From NCBI GenBank assembly GCA_030248065.1, contig JASAMV010003545.1, forward strand, positions 1 through 64,000: a DNA stretch of 64,000 bases, read 5' to 3'. The notes under the pieces were generated by a model. The model saw only the letters and a list, made by a program, of their open reading frames with translations, searched no databases and was not told the DNA's origin. The stretch is from Rhynchonema sp. JSB1_4. Lineage: Eukaryota; Nematoda; Chromadorea; Monhysterida; Xyalidae. Shown in pieces: positions 12,150 through 22,941 of this stretch (its first letter is position 1; each line of letters starts with the position of its first letter). Both the position numbers and the translations under genes were made by a program.

Positions 12150-12975
12150 CTGTGGCCTGCATCTGGTCATGGCTCACACGCTCACACAAACATGTTATTC
12201 GTATTCGGACGTGTTGTTCAGTCTGTTCTTTGCCACCAACCCTGACCCGAGCCCGCTAAATAGTACAGGTTGGCGGCTCACATTTACAAGTTTTTCTTGT
12301 CGTGTATACACCGTCCGTCCGCTCATGAGACGCGCGGTAAAGGGTTCCGCGTGTTATTTGGAAAACCAAAAAAAGAAATAGCTTACATATGTTTACGCAT
12401 TGCTGGTTCCCGATCTTTAGTTCTCGAAAAAACTTAAAACCATGTGGAACCGAACAGGGTGTCTCAAGAGCGGATGGATGGACTTTAGATTTCTGGTCTG
12501 GCAGGTTAAGCAGTGTATCGGGTTCTCGTCTGGGTTCAACACCCACCGGTGTACTCAAACAAGCTAACACATCCCCCCCCCCTTCCTGCGATGTGCAAAC
12601 AGTGAGAGTGAAGAACCCTTTCCCGATAGAGTACCAAGCGGGTTGGAATTGAAAAGAGCACGGCTGGGGTTTGGCCGACTGAACATTGGCTGACTTTTCA
12701 GCCCCTGCCCACAGGTTCGTTAGTCCCGGCAGAGTCAAGCCCGAGCCTAAAAATGGGCCGCAAACCTGATGTGCCTGAATCGGCCGGGCCTGAAAACCAT
12801 CGAATTCCCACAGAGAGACCCTTACTTTACAGCCGCGATGATTGCCTTCCTCGGATTGTACATGTACGTGCGAAACATCACCCTCACGCAAATGCTGTGC
12901 GATGCAAAACAATGTGCAATCATGTTGATGGTGTTCGTATTGATGCATCTGTTCGTGTTTCGCTCATTTCTCTGA
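8829..12975 (+). CDS. Multi-exon SLC35/TMEM241-like multi-pass membrane protein (partial)
   Basis: Best exons: 8829-8920, 9830-10033, 10559-10644, 11316-11518 and 12814-12975 (stop). Phases agree through all junctions, though the third and fourth exon borders have weak alternatives. The segments are hydrophobic: VCEKYDLNFPATILFAQF, a long stretch around FLTLYTYFTMLFVG, SRAQWKALSLLCVGVV, LLSLTSAGVLGIISVAS and AAMIAFLGLYMYVRNITL. The order and spacing resemble TMEM241 and related drug/metabolite-transporter superfamily proteins (Golgi nucleotide-sugar transporters), including an LNFPATILFAQ-type first helix and a QCAIMLMV-like last motif. That family assignment is by eye. The 5' end is unresolved; 8647-8696 may be an earlier exon. 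The protein ends sooner than vertebrate TMEM241, so a 3' exon may be missed. Introns hold a Harbinger-like MITE and a CAA microsatellite. Confidence 0.5.
9337..9473 (+). mobile_element. 5'-part copy of family 2 MITE
   Basis: TATAGTCCAACCACGAGCTC then ATGAGACGACTGTTTTTG matches the left end of the copy at 31313, followed by the shared GGATCCAATAATGTTCCGG and AAGAAAGAGAAACGCACG words. It is truncated after the CGCTCTCC word. It lies inside an intron of the SLC35-like gene. Confidence 0.65.
10048..10244. mobile_element. PIF/Harbinger-like MITE with TAA target duplication
   Basis: The termini GGCCGGACTTAGG and CCTAAGTTCGCCC are imperfect inverted repeats, flanked by TAA on both sides (10045-10047 and 10245-10247). 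A 3-bp TWA duplication is the PIF/Harbinger signature. The interior is built from repeated CCGGAAATATTTCCGG palindromes. It starts only 15 bp after an exon of the SLC35-like gene. Confidence 0.7.
10660..10810. repeat. GGCCCGG(CC)-type repeat segment
   Basis: The segment carries words such as CAGGCCCGGCCGATTAAGGC and CCGGCCGGGCCTGAA. Similar words occur at 12690-12800, 9040-9080, 340-415 and 2500-2580. It is low-complexity and purine/pyrimidine-biased, its origin is unclear, and no coding is seen. Confidence 0.4.
12078..12150 (+). repeat. (CAA)n microsatellite
   Basis: About 24 uninterrupted CAA/ACA/AAC units. It opens all three forward frames as poly-Q, poly-N or poly-T, but lies inside an intron of the SLC35-like gene, so I do not treat it as coding. 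Confidence 0.9.
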
Positions 12976-13271
12976 CGACTGTGTGTTCTTTTTTGAATCT
13001 GTTCACATTAAAATGTCGGAAACGATTTATTTGTTTCCATCAGTGCCGTTGTTGCGACGATGCTTCATGTAAGACGACAGACTGCATTCACAATGGGGGC
13101 TTGCATTTTTTCTTTATGATCATTATTGTGATTATTTATTTTACGCGAATATTAGATGTTGTGACGCTGCTGCAGTCCTCAGCAGGTGGATGTTTGCTGC
13201 GGATTCCTTTCGTTTTCATTGCCTCTTGTTGAAACTCTTGATCTGCATAAATGATGGCGATCAGATTTGGG

Positions 13272-13486
13272 TATAGTAATTTTCTGAATTCGCTGCCGCA
13301 CACTAAAATACGCCCCATAGTTAATGTCCACGTATAAACCCGAAAGCTAACCACGCGCAGTTCTAAAACATTGCGCACGGTTGTCTGCTGCCGGAATGTT
13401 TCAACAGTTGATTTTCGGGTTTATACCTGGACATTAACTATGGGGCGTATTTTAGTGTGCGGCAGCGAATTTGGAAATTTACTATA
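13272..13486. mobile_element. Complete family 1 MITE, Tc1/mariner-like TA ends
   Basis: The inverted arms of about 75 bp are nearly identical: TATAGTAATTTTCTGAATTC and CGCTGCCGCACACTAAAA on the left, with the reverse complement ending TTGGAAATTTACTATA on the right. The element is flanked by TA, fitting a Tc1/mariner-type non-autonomous element. The short unique centre contains one ATGTTTCA motif. Confidence 0.85.
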
Positions 13487-13731
13487 TAAAGGATACCGAA
13501 AATCAGGCAGCATCCACATACAGGGTGACCAAGGATAGGAACGCAACTTTTTACGAGGACTCGTTCTCCACGTTGGGCAAGTGTTTTGATACGAGCATAG
13601 CTTGTCAGACGAACGCGAAGCTTGGATCACTCTATCATGGAAACATCACCATTTATTTTTTGCAATATAAACTACAAGTGATCGAAAGAAAGCGTGTGCA
13701 GCTGCTGTGCGTGAAAAACTCGCAGCAATAA
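13487..13731 (+). CDS. Candidate exon or ORF of unknown function
   Basis: An open frame running out of the MITE end continues through GKCFDTSIACQTNAKLGS and VIERKRVQLLCVKNSQQ to a stop at 13731. The composition is polar and protein-like, with no recognised domain. A possible acceptor lies at GAAAATCAG (about 13508). No matching upstream exon was found. It could be a terminal exon or chance. Confidence 0.25.
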
Positions 13732-14401
13732 TGTGTGGGCGGTATAATGTTTTTTAATGCCCGCCGCTGGTAATGTGTTTTGACTGAAGGAATAATTTCG
13801 TGAGTAACAGAGTGAAAGTTCCCCCATTAAAGTCAATGTGAAAGACGCACTGTTCAACTGCCAGACGTCGTGTTGCTTTTATTTGTGATTTGGCAGTTTG
13901 CCAACTACACCACTTTTTCCTTTTGTCGTATAGCTCCATGATCGCTCGTTGAACAAAAAACAGCGGTGGAAAAAAACAGTGGTGGATATTAGGTTCGGGC
14001 TTTGGCTTAGACCTAGGATTTGGCTTAAAGCTTACGCATAGGTTTGGTCTTAAACTTGGCTACCCAATCACACATCTCCATAATGGAAGCGGTTTTTGAA
14101 ACAAAAACGCCGATTTTGTTGTTTTGCCGCCGATCTCGCTGTTTTTTCAACCGCTGTTTTGCCGCCAGCAACCCGGTCGGTATGGCTATAGTCGCTTGTG
14201 TTTGAAGCACTTTCGAAGAAATTAAGGACTTCTGTATCTAGAAACTTAGCGAACGCCGTAATTTCGAGCTCATCACGATATTCTGCCCTGTTTTCTTCCG
14301 CGATCAATTCCCTTACTTAACGGTAATATACATATGGTTGCGAGTTTTCGGTTCCCTTCACGTTTCCAGCATTATGCTAAGTCAACCTTTTCAATTTACA
14401 G

Positions 14402-14633
14402 TTATGAGAACACAACATAAATGTAAGCTACTAAAGACGTTCCGACAACAAAAGGGTAAAAAATTCATAGCACACACAACGTTTGGTGCGGCATTTTGTG
14501 GACAAAATATGCACGCGGTAAATGGCACCGTGCGTTTTTCCGTCGACGAAAAAAAAACGTCGCGCTTTCAGATGCTGGTATACGTTTGTAAATGTCAATT
14601 TAACAACGCCCGCGCTTCAGAACGCTCGCAAAG
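14402..14633 (+). CDS. Candidate internal exon, function unknown
   Basis: A 232-bp open segment is bounded by a good acceptor (TCAATTTACAG) and donor (CGCAAAG|GTAAAC). It starts in phase 1 and ends in phase 2. The translation has alternating hydrophobic/polar stretches and cysteines (AAFCGQNM, RFSVDEKKTSRFQMLVYV, CKCQFNN), as in beta-rich secreted proteins. I recognise no family. The downstream segment 15193-15363 is in an incompatible phase unless another exon lies between them. Confidence 0.35.
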
Positions 14634-14916
14634 GTAAACTGTGCGTATGGCATTGCCGCTATAACCGCATCAACCAACTCTCACTTGACCGTTTGGCCGA
14701 GGTTTGGGTAGTTGTGTGTCAAGCAGTGAAGCCAAGCCACCGCGCGGTATTTTCGAAAATAAAAGAAGTGTAAAGAAGAAGAAGGTAAAGTAGAGAAGAA
14801 AGTATAAAGAAGAAAAAAGTGTAAACAAGAGCTGAGTGTCATGCCAGTGTAAAGCTCGGTGTAAGAAAGTTCCGTGTTAATCAGTCTCACTGTCTCAGTG
14901 GTTTCTTCCGAACATA

Positions 14917-15147
14917 GGGTAATATTTTCGGAACGGCGTAAACGTCAGTTGGTAAAAAAAGGTCAGTTGGGTGTAAAGTTCGGTGGAAAGCTCAAGAAAG
15001 TTCGGTGTTCAGAAGAACTGGTTGGCTGGCGGTCGCAGACTGGTTGACACCGAACTTTCTTACACCGAGTTTTCCGCCGAAATTTAGACCCGACTGACCA
15101 ACTTTTTTGCCAACTGACGTTTGCAACCGTTTCGAAAATATCGCCCC
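14917..15147. mobile_element. Foldback MITE with GGGTAATATTTTCG termini
   Basis: The left arm (TATTTTCGGAACGGCG, CGTCAGTTGG, GGTCAGTTGGG) and right arm (CCCGACTGACCAACTT, CCAACTGACG, CGTTTCGAAAATATCGCCC) are imperfect inverted repeats around a centre of about 100 bp that itself contains AAGAAAGTTCGGTGT inverted pairs. It has no coding capacity. Confidence 0.65.
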
Positions 15148-15192
15148 ATGTCAGATAATCATACTCTTTCCTTCACATTTGCCCTGCCTCAG

Positions 15193-15363
15193 GGCTGCAC
15201 ACAAAGTGCCGAAAATTTAACTGCGACAACGCAAAGCGACAGGATCGGTTGTCATCGAACTTGCCGCATGCCGTTTCGACAATTCGAGTCATTATCTAGC
15301 CGCGACTTTGTGATTTTCAGCCATGAAGTCGTTTCACTTGCATTACAGCACCTGAAATGTTAG
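15193..15363 (+). CDS. Candidate terminal exon, function unknown
   Basis: After the acceptor CCCTGCCTCAG a frame of 57 codons runs to a stop at 15363, with Cys-rich words IGCHRTCRMPF and FVIFSHEVVSLALQHLKC. Phase 0 at the start does not fit the phase 2 end of 14402-14633. The function is unknown and the exon is not proven. Confidence 0.25.
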   Translation, partial: GCTQSAENLTATTQSDRIGCHRTCRMPFRQFESLSSRDFVIFSHEVVSLALQHLKC

Positions 15364-16870
15364 TCAATCGTGCCAATGTATGCAGCATTTTATGTCGCGC
15401 CGTTTGGTTGAGTTTTATTACAACGGCTCACTAAATTTGCAAACACTTCAAATACTGGTGTGGTTGACCCATACACTCATTTACATACTGAAAATAGCGG
15501 TTGAAGTATCGATGTAACTAATATTATATGTACAATGAGCATAAATTATGTCAGTCATTTATAGCTGTAGGGCACAGTCAGTCTATGATGCTTTAAACGC
15601 CACTACATAGACGCACATAATACTGACCGACCACACAGTTAGGTAGGACAGTATCATTATAGGCAAAAAACTGCTTGTTCTGGTCGTGTACTACCGTCTT
15701 TTCCGCCTTAAGCCTCGGGGGTCCAAGTGGAAATATGGATGATTAAATGGGCCTCTAACAAAACACAAGTTTTTCCAGTCAAATGACGCAGTGGTCTAGG
15801 CGGAAACATTTCCGATTACAGAGCCCCCGTGCTCTGAGTGAAAAAACCGGATCTATTCAGCCCATTTCATTGTGTGTGTTTTCGTTCCGCATGTCTACAG
15901 TCTACATCGTATCAGCGCCATGTGTCATCATTTCATCAAAGCATAAATACCAGGTTTATTGATCTGCAGAGTGCATGGCGTGTCAGAGGAAATAAAAGTA
16001 CCAAAGTTCAGTGAAACGAACACGTGTTAATCAAGTAAAAAGAGTACATCCACTCCAGGCCCTTGGGGACTTTTGGGGAAACAAGCGGCGAAATAAAGCC
16101 AAACCAATCAAATGTCTAAACATATCGGCTGCACGTCGCGCGGAGAATGGGTCGCCTTTTATGTAGTATATTATGTGCGTATGTTTATTTTTTGTCTGGT
16201 TTCCTTGAAATAAAGTGCTCCGTTCACATTTTGCGATGTCAAAGCCTCTGTTAAAGCGCAAATGCAAATACACACGCACGTTCATAACGTACGGTCATAA
16301 CACTTTCGCGTCGCAAGATTATTATTGCAGTGTGCTTGCACTTTGACGTTCATTCCGCGACTACTATCATCCAGTAGCTGGAATGTCAGCAAATTTTGTC
16401 AAGAAGAGTTTTAAGCACTTAAGGCTCCCTGTACAATATAAAACAGGGGATAGGGGGAAAAGCTGGCTGACATGTCTTTGCTGACGTGAGTAAAAAACGA
16501 ATGGAAGAGAAATTAATGCCCATAGATTGTGTATATTTTCCGACTTATTTTTGATTTTCTGCATGGGTCTTAGGCCTAATAAGTCGCGGAATTATAAAAA
16601 AGAGACAAATCCTGTACTAATTTCTCTTCCATTCGTTTTTCGATCTTTGTCACCAAAACCAATCCAGGACGCGTTATCGCAGCATATTCAAACACGCAAA
16701 GTTTGTTGACAAAGGTTGCTGACATCCCAGTTACTGCAATCATTTAACCTTGCTGCTTTGTCGCGGTTTAAAATGTTCGACACTTTTTGTGTTTAAGTTG
16801 CAGCCCTGAGACAAACGCATTTTTGAAAGAAAGAATATGACTTTATTACGTGGCGGTGGCGTAAGAACAT
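15364..16870. other. Gene-poor stretch
   Basis: I see no supported gene here. Short inverted words flank 16494-16640 (AAAAACGAATGGAAGAGAAA and its reverse complement), suggesting a small foldback element of about 150 bp. Confidence 0.4.
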
Positions 16871-17188
16871 TTATTTTTCGTTTTTTTTTAAGAAGTCAGT
16901 ACAGTTAGAATATCCATTTGTCTTCATGTAGATATTGCAGTGCAGTCCAAATAAAACACGTTCGTGCGTTCCACCGTTGATACTCATTCTACGTTCTGGA
17001 TTGCAAATACTCGGGTTTTGGACAAGATTGGTCTTTTTCCAAGCGTTTGAATTATAGGCAAACCAGCCATACTTTGCAGCCTTAGACCATATCGTATCAC
17101 CCTGAATTCTTATACACCTAAAATGTTTCGTGTTACTGTAGCCACGTCGCCCTGGTTTGCTTGTGTAGGCGGCAAGATCATGAAACAT
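16871..17188 (-). CDS. Small ORF, possibly a terminal exon or short secreted-type protein
   Basis: This is a 105-codon frame on the minus strand. Its ATG lies within an ATGTTTCA motif and directly follows an in-frame TAG. The translation contains four cysteines and protein-like words (FRCIRIQGDTIWSK, KYGWFAYNSNAWKKTN, LFGLHCNIYMKTNGYSNC) and ends in a lysine-rich tail. AATAA-type words follow the stop. There is no signal peptide at the ATG, so the coding may instead start at an upstream exon, for example with an acceptor at ATTCAG inside the frame. No family is recognised. Confidence 0.4.
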   Translation of the reverse strand: MFHDLAAYTSKPGRRGYSNTKHFRCIRIQGDTIWSKAAKYGWFAYNSNAWKKTNLVQNPSICNPERRMSINGGTHERVLFGLHCNIYMKTNGYSNCTDFLKKNEK

Positions 17189-17320
17189 CTAAGCGCACGT
17201 TTGTGTGTGTTGTTTGTCGGCTCCGCGAAACGTGGCTATGGTGACCCGAAGGCTGTGAGCAGATAAACGCGGAATTATGCGGAATGCGGAATCGGTTTAA
17301 AAACAGCAACTTCTTAACTG

Positions 17321-18774
17321 CTCGCTGGGAAATAGTAACGCCAAATCACACATTTTGTGTGATTATTCACACAGAAATAGACCTTTCAGGAAACAGGTAG
17401 AATTGTGTGTGAATTTTCACACATTTCCTGTGTGATTTATATCCTTAACCACATAGCGGATTTGTGCGATTATTCACACACCACTGTGTGATTAAACACA
17501 CTTTATTGTGCATTGTGGTCCTTTGTTTCTGTGTGATTATCAACGTTCTTATTCAGGCAATGAAAGTAGTTTTTTGCGTTTGTCAGCCAACATAATGAAA
17601 TACAGATTACAAAGAGCATCGATAGACCGCAACGTGTTCATGAAACGCAGAGATAAAAGTATAAAAATGTATTCGATTAGACTGTTCCTCAAAGAAATGT
17701 AAAAAGCAAATTGCATTATAGACAAATGTGTGAAAAGACTTGACAAAAAGTACCTCATGCAAAATCATATCCATCGGGCATAAAACACCGAAACTTGCAA
17801 GCATGCGAATTTCGAAAACACAAGATTTGAACAACGAAATTCATTCATCAATACTTCGAGAAAAATGAGCTAGACTTCAAGTAATGTAAAACAGAATAGA
17901 TCACATAAACGTAATATGGATAGATTGTGTGTGAACTTGAGCCACAGGCGTCATGATACGCAAGATAACAGACCACGATGCACTTTGTGCATCTTACACT
18001 CTAAACCTGGGTGCGTAAAATAATCTTCTGGAGCTGAAGTGCACGGCGGTCTGCTGATACATTGTACGGCCACGTTGAGAAATTCAACAGCATAAAATTC
18101 TAAGAACCAGAACACACACCACACCAGAACAAATGGTAGGTGGCCAGCAAATACATGACACCATCACCCATTGAAGCACATTCACCCGGCTTTCTTAAGA
18201 ATTCGATATTTTTCATGTTGATGCAGACGAATAGGTCCCTGATTTGCTCATACGGGCTCCCTGACGGCAGTGGTTGTGATTTGGTCATGTCTGCTTCGAC
18301 ATCTTCGATAACTAGATTGATGTGCGAGTCCAAATGGAATGAAATATGCGCATAAAAACTTTGTTTTGCGGCAGATTCAAATGGAAATCAAAAAACTCTC
18401 AAAATCATGTTCTTATTATTATGCAAACCTTGAAAAGTGAACCAAATACGATGAAATCTCCATTGGACCAATGCGTTGCGTCACTGCGGCAGCAGAAAAT
18501 GAAACACAATATTGATTAAACTTTCTTTTATCCTCGTATTATAAACGTAAATTCATCGTTCACGCATCAAATAATCGTGATTTTTTATCGGTGAAACATT
18601 TGTGAAGTGTAAACAATCTTTGCACAATTATGTGTGAATTTCACACATTATTGTGTGTTTTTTCCGGAACGACACAGTTTTTGTGTACATCATAACAGAA
18701 ATAACACAAATGTGTGTCTTTTGCAATTCACACAAAAATGTGTGATCGCGATTCACACATTATTTCCCAGCGAG
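17321..18774. mobile_element. 1.45 kb inverted-repeat element rich in TGTGTGA/TCACACA palindromes
   Basis: The termini CTCGCTGGGAAATA and TATTTCCCAGCGAG are perfect inverted repeats. Both ends (17340-17535 and 18605-18770) are packed with TGTGTGAATTTTCACACA-like palindromes, which alone could form many hairpins. The centre (17540-18600) is AT-rich and has no transposase-like frame. The target duplication is unclear, and I do not assign a superfamily. Confidence 0.7.
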
Positions 18775-20518
18775 TACGGGTGGAAGAGCAGGGCGACACG
18801 CTTGAACACCGAATCTACTGATGTTTCACTGATGACATACAACACTGCAAGTCAGATCGGGTTGACCGGAGCTGACGAGAGTTGAGCGTTTCCAGTCGAA
18901 TAGCTGATGTTTCACGGACGCAACTTGGCATTAAACCAGTTCGTTCACTACAGTGCACATACAGTAGGTGCCAACTACATGGGTTACCCATGCCATGCAT
19001 GGCTTCACTACCCAGTAGCAGAACAGCGGTAGTGAACCTCGTTGTATTGACCACTGGTATGTACTTTTCACATCGCTATTGTCTCATTTTGCGCTGACTG
19101 GTCTTTTTAATTTACAAAATCATGAAATGTTGTAACTCTGCCGCTATCGTATTATACAACGATAAAGTTGTAATAATGGCGCGAGCAAATTATTATTATT
19201 GTATCAGTCTCTGTTTTGAAACTTGCATGATATCAAAACATTTGCCAGTGTTTACGAGGGCAAAAAATTCCATCGTGTGTTTAGTGTACAGTAAATATGC
19301 ATAATCGGTGCAAATGACATGGTATTAGCACGGTGTTATGCCTTAATTTAATAATGTTGGTATGTACCGTATTTGTGCAAACATGTGAATTTCCTTCCGT
19401 TTGTTTTTGAACAAATTTAATACCAAAATATTCTCAGTTGAACGGCCGTAAAAGATTTGGTTGCTGCAATTTTGATAGTTTGTCTGCCACCACGTTGCTT
19501 GCGACTCCTATAGGCTCATGAACGTTGCGGTTGCGCGTTTCGACCGTTTTCACTGCGAGCAGCGATGCACCAGGTCATCGTCAGTGCGAATGCACCGGAT
19601 AGTTGCGTGACCAAAGGTGGTTTTATGCTTGCGTGAAACATCAACTGTGTGAACAATGCTGCCAATTCGACCCGACAGCAAACATTTTTCCACACTCACG
19701 TCATATGACACCATGCCGCCACCCAGAATTGCAGCGGCCCAATATCAGCGGCTGTTTTTACTCACGTGTGTGTGTCACCACAGTATCTTTTTTCGAGCGT
19801 CAAAAATTGTTGACGACTCAATATAGTCATGAAGTAAACAGCGGACGTAAATCAACCAGAGTGGATCACTGGAAAAGCACGTAGTCAACATTTTGAAGAT
19901 GCTTATTTATTGGGTGCCGTTTGTTTCCTTATAATTCATAAAGAAAAATCTAACGAAATTACATTAATACTGCTTCTGCTGATAATTATTCCTGCGCTTT
20001 GTGCCTGACTATATTTGTCTAACGTCCGTTTTTGATACTGAAACTGCTGTTTCAACACTCGGCACATTATTGGTTTATAGTATTTAGAACATTATGCGCG
20101 TGAAACTATGATGTGTCTCAATTTTCGCCGCTTTGAAAATCAGAGGCGAATTCTGTTGTAGTCTACGCGTCTGCACATGTTTAGTGCTAACCGCTGCTGG
20201 CTAACAGTGTGCTGTGCAACGCATTTTCATAGTACACACGTGCCTGCTTGACAGCTTGAGTACAAACTGTAGCGCCCAACCCTAAAGAAATTAGCGTGAG
20301 GTCACACTTGGATAGCCTGACGAAAGTGTTAACGACAACTCGGATACTCTGATGCAATGGCGCGAACTATAAGCACGTAGACTGCATTAGAATAAGCCAA
20401 AATTCATAGGAGCGCGCCCAGACACCTAAGCCAATTGGCAGTTGGATATTGATATTTTGTGACACGCTACAAAGCAATGTGGGGGTGGTGCTGTCAACTG
20501 TTGGTGGCATTACTTTAA
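18775..20518. other. Gene-poor stretch between two inverted-repeat elements
   Basis: No supported exon is seen. Two ATGTTTCAC motifs (18821 and 18907) and one TGAAACAT (19634) fall here. A short inverted pair near 18960-19030 (CATGGGTTACCC and GGCTTCACTACCC) is weak. Confidence 0.4.
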
Positions 20519-22178
20519 AGGGCTCGGGACACAACCGAAAGAAGGGCAGCAGAGCACAGTGTTATACATCGCTGGAAAGCACTGTGGCAGCACATATCAC
20601 GCACAAATGTTCAGCTTCTTAGAGATTCGCTATCTCTTGGTAGAGGGACTTTTCGTTCCAGAGAAAAGTGAATTTTCTCACAACTTGAAATGACCGGTGC
20701 AGAAACCCCAAATGAGTTGAAGGTCGAGTAACACGTGGATGGGATTACAACAGCTACTGGATAATTTATCATGACAACTTCAGTCGCTCAAACCATTGTT
20801 TCCCTCGGTGAGGGTGCGAAACATTCCAAAAATCGGCCATATTTTTCGAGGACACAAGTTTGTCCCTAAATTTTGAGGCCGTTCTTTGTGTTGCAGAAAT
20901 GAAAATGCAACAGAAAAACAGAGCATTGTCGAAAGTACCAGAAAATAAGGTTTTTAAATTTGGAAACACTTTGATAGCGGCGTGACGGACCAAAAAAGAC
21001 CTAAAAATTGCCCCTAAACTGCATAGTTGCATTCATTGATGGAAATGTGATGTAAATAAGCCACGTATTGCATTGCATTGGAAACGAGAAAGTCAGATAA
21101 ACGCACAGCACAGTCCAACAATCTAGACGAGTTTCAAAACTTCAAACTCCATGGTCCGGCTGCTGCAGCCATGCCAGCCTGAATAAGATATTTGGCTATA
21201 AGTCGTTACTGTTAAAGATTATTGGACATTTAATAGCTTTAAACGATGTAGCTTCAACGTAGCTATCGAACGATATATAACATGCCCATACTATCTCTTA
21301 CTGTGGGCAAGAAACGGTCAACATTCCGAAATCGCACATGGTGACGTGACGGTTCATTCCAGAATCGTCAAAAAAGCAATTTTTTAGCCTCTGCCCTTAA
21401 GCGTAACAATTTATTGGGGCTTGTTATATATCGTTCGAAAGCTAATCCCGAGATACATTGTTTGGTGCTGTCACATTTACAATAGCTTTTAACAATAAGC
21501 ATTTATAGCTGAATATCATATTCAGATTAGTATGGCTACCCAGAGAGATCTGTAGACCTTGGGGTCTTCGGACCTTGATAGGTTGTTAAACCAGACGTTT
21601 CTCTCAATTTTTTGTTTCGAATCCAATACAATCTGTGGCCTTTATGTGTCACAATTCTGGCGATGAATATAACCACCTAATTTAGCGGCAATTTAATGGA
21701 TTTTTAGGCCTGTCACGGAGCTAGCCATGAGTTAAAAAATTTAAAAACCTTATTTTCTGGTACTTTCGACGATGCTCTATTTCCCCATTGCGCTCTTATT
21801 TCCGTAGCGCCAAGCGTGACCTCAAAATTTAGGGACAAACTTGTGTTATCGAAAAATAAGGCCGATTTTTGGAACGTTTCGCACCCTCACCGTGTGAAGC
21901 AATGGTTTGAGCAACTGAAGTTGTGTTGATAAGTTATTCCGAAGCTGTTGTAATCCTATCCATGTGTTACTTGACCTTCAATGCATTTGGGGTTTCTGCA
22001 CCGGTCGTTCCAATTTGTGCAAAAATTCAGTTTTTTCTGGAACGAAAAGCCCTCTACCAAGAGATAGCGAATCTCCAACGAGCTTAAAAATCGTGCGTGA
22101 CATAGGCTGTCGGAATGCTTTCCAACGGTATGTAACAATATGTCCTGCTATCCTTCCTTCGGTTATGTCCCGAGCCCT
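20519..22178. mobile_element. 1.66 kb long-TIR element with TTAA target duplication (piggyBac-like site)
   Basis: It is flanked by TTAA on both sides (20515-20518 and 22179-22182). The termini AGGGCTCGGGACA and TGTCCCGAGCCCT begin inverted arms that extend about 440 bp each, with shared words including GAGATTCGCTATCTCTTGG, GGGTTTCTGCACCGGTC and TGGTTTGAGC. The centre of about 780 bp has smaller foldbacks (TATATAACATGCCC; TGTTATATATCG). No transposase frame is present, so it would be non-autonomous. TTAA duplication is typical of piggyBac, but the TIR sequence is not a canonical CCCT start. Confidence 0.75.
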
Positions 22179-22182
22179 TTAA

Positions 22183-22941
22183 TGAGCTGGAAATTATAAC
22201 TTTATGTTGTTTGCTTGTTGTTTTTATTGAGACAAGTCAATGAAACACAGCTATAAACACAACAATCCATTGGCTGGCTTGTTAGATCAGACGCAAATAA
22301 TCCAAGCGACCCCAAATGAAAAAAAAATAAAAATTAAATAAAAAAATGTAAATTTCCACCTTTGTCGCCCAGGTGCCCCATCAATCAGTTGGGTCTGTTC
22401 TCCAAGCTGATCAGCAAACGGAGGTGACTCAGGGGTCGGCTCGCTAATGGACCTGGAACAAAAGAAACATTTGTTGACACACTTTCTTATCTTTTGTTTA
22501 AAATGTTCAGTTTGGATATTAAATGCTGTTTTTGGTCGTCTGTGTGAAACTTTTTTGTGTTATTGCGGTGTTTGACTCTGAAGAACCAGCAGCAACGTCC
22601 AATAACGGTAGTCTGGCGTCATACTTGTGTGAAACACATGAGCACTGCTCTTGAAAACAGTCCGCACTTGCCAGTATGGTATGCTCCATTACATACAGCA
22701 TGGATCGTGAAAGCAAAAACATCTGAAGTTTGGAATTTATGGAAAGTGAAGTAAAGTTGCGCTTCGTTATGCCATATTTCACTGATCTGCCGCCTCCGAA
22801 ATCGGGCTGCTCGTGTTGGCGTTGTGTTACTATTATGTATTTCTCGCATTCATTCAAGGCTGTCGGAGTTGACGACACCAGAGTCGGCGAAGAGCGTTGA
22901 TGATGACTAAACAATTAGCCCATAGCACCGTTTCTTAGGTG
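22183..22941. other. Gene-poor stretch with one open frame on each strand
   Basis: A minus-strand frame at 22519-22914 has no ATG start at its 5' end and no clear splice sites. I do not call it a gene. Confidence 0.3.

Noticed and set aside
11947..12381. Long forward frames with poly-Asn, poly-Gln and poly-Thr
   Set aside because: All three frames are opened by the CAA microsatellite, which lies in an intron of the SLC35-like gene. The flanking translation is not protein-like.
22519..22914. 131-codon minus-strand frame
   Set aside because: No ATG at the beginning, no consistent splice sites, and part of the translation is not protein-like.
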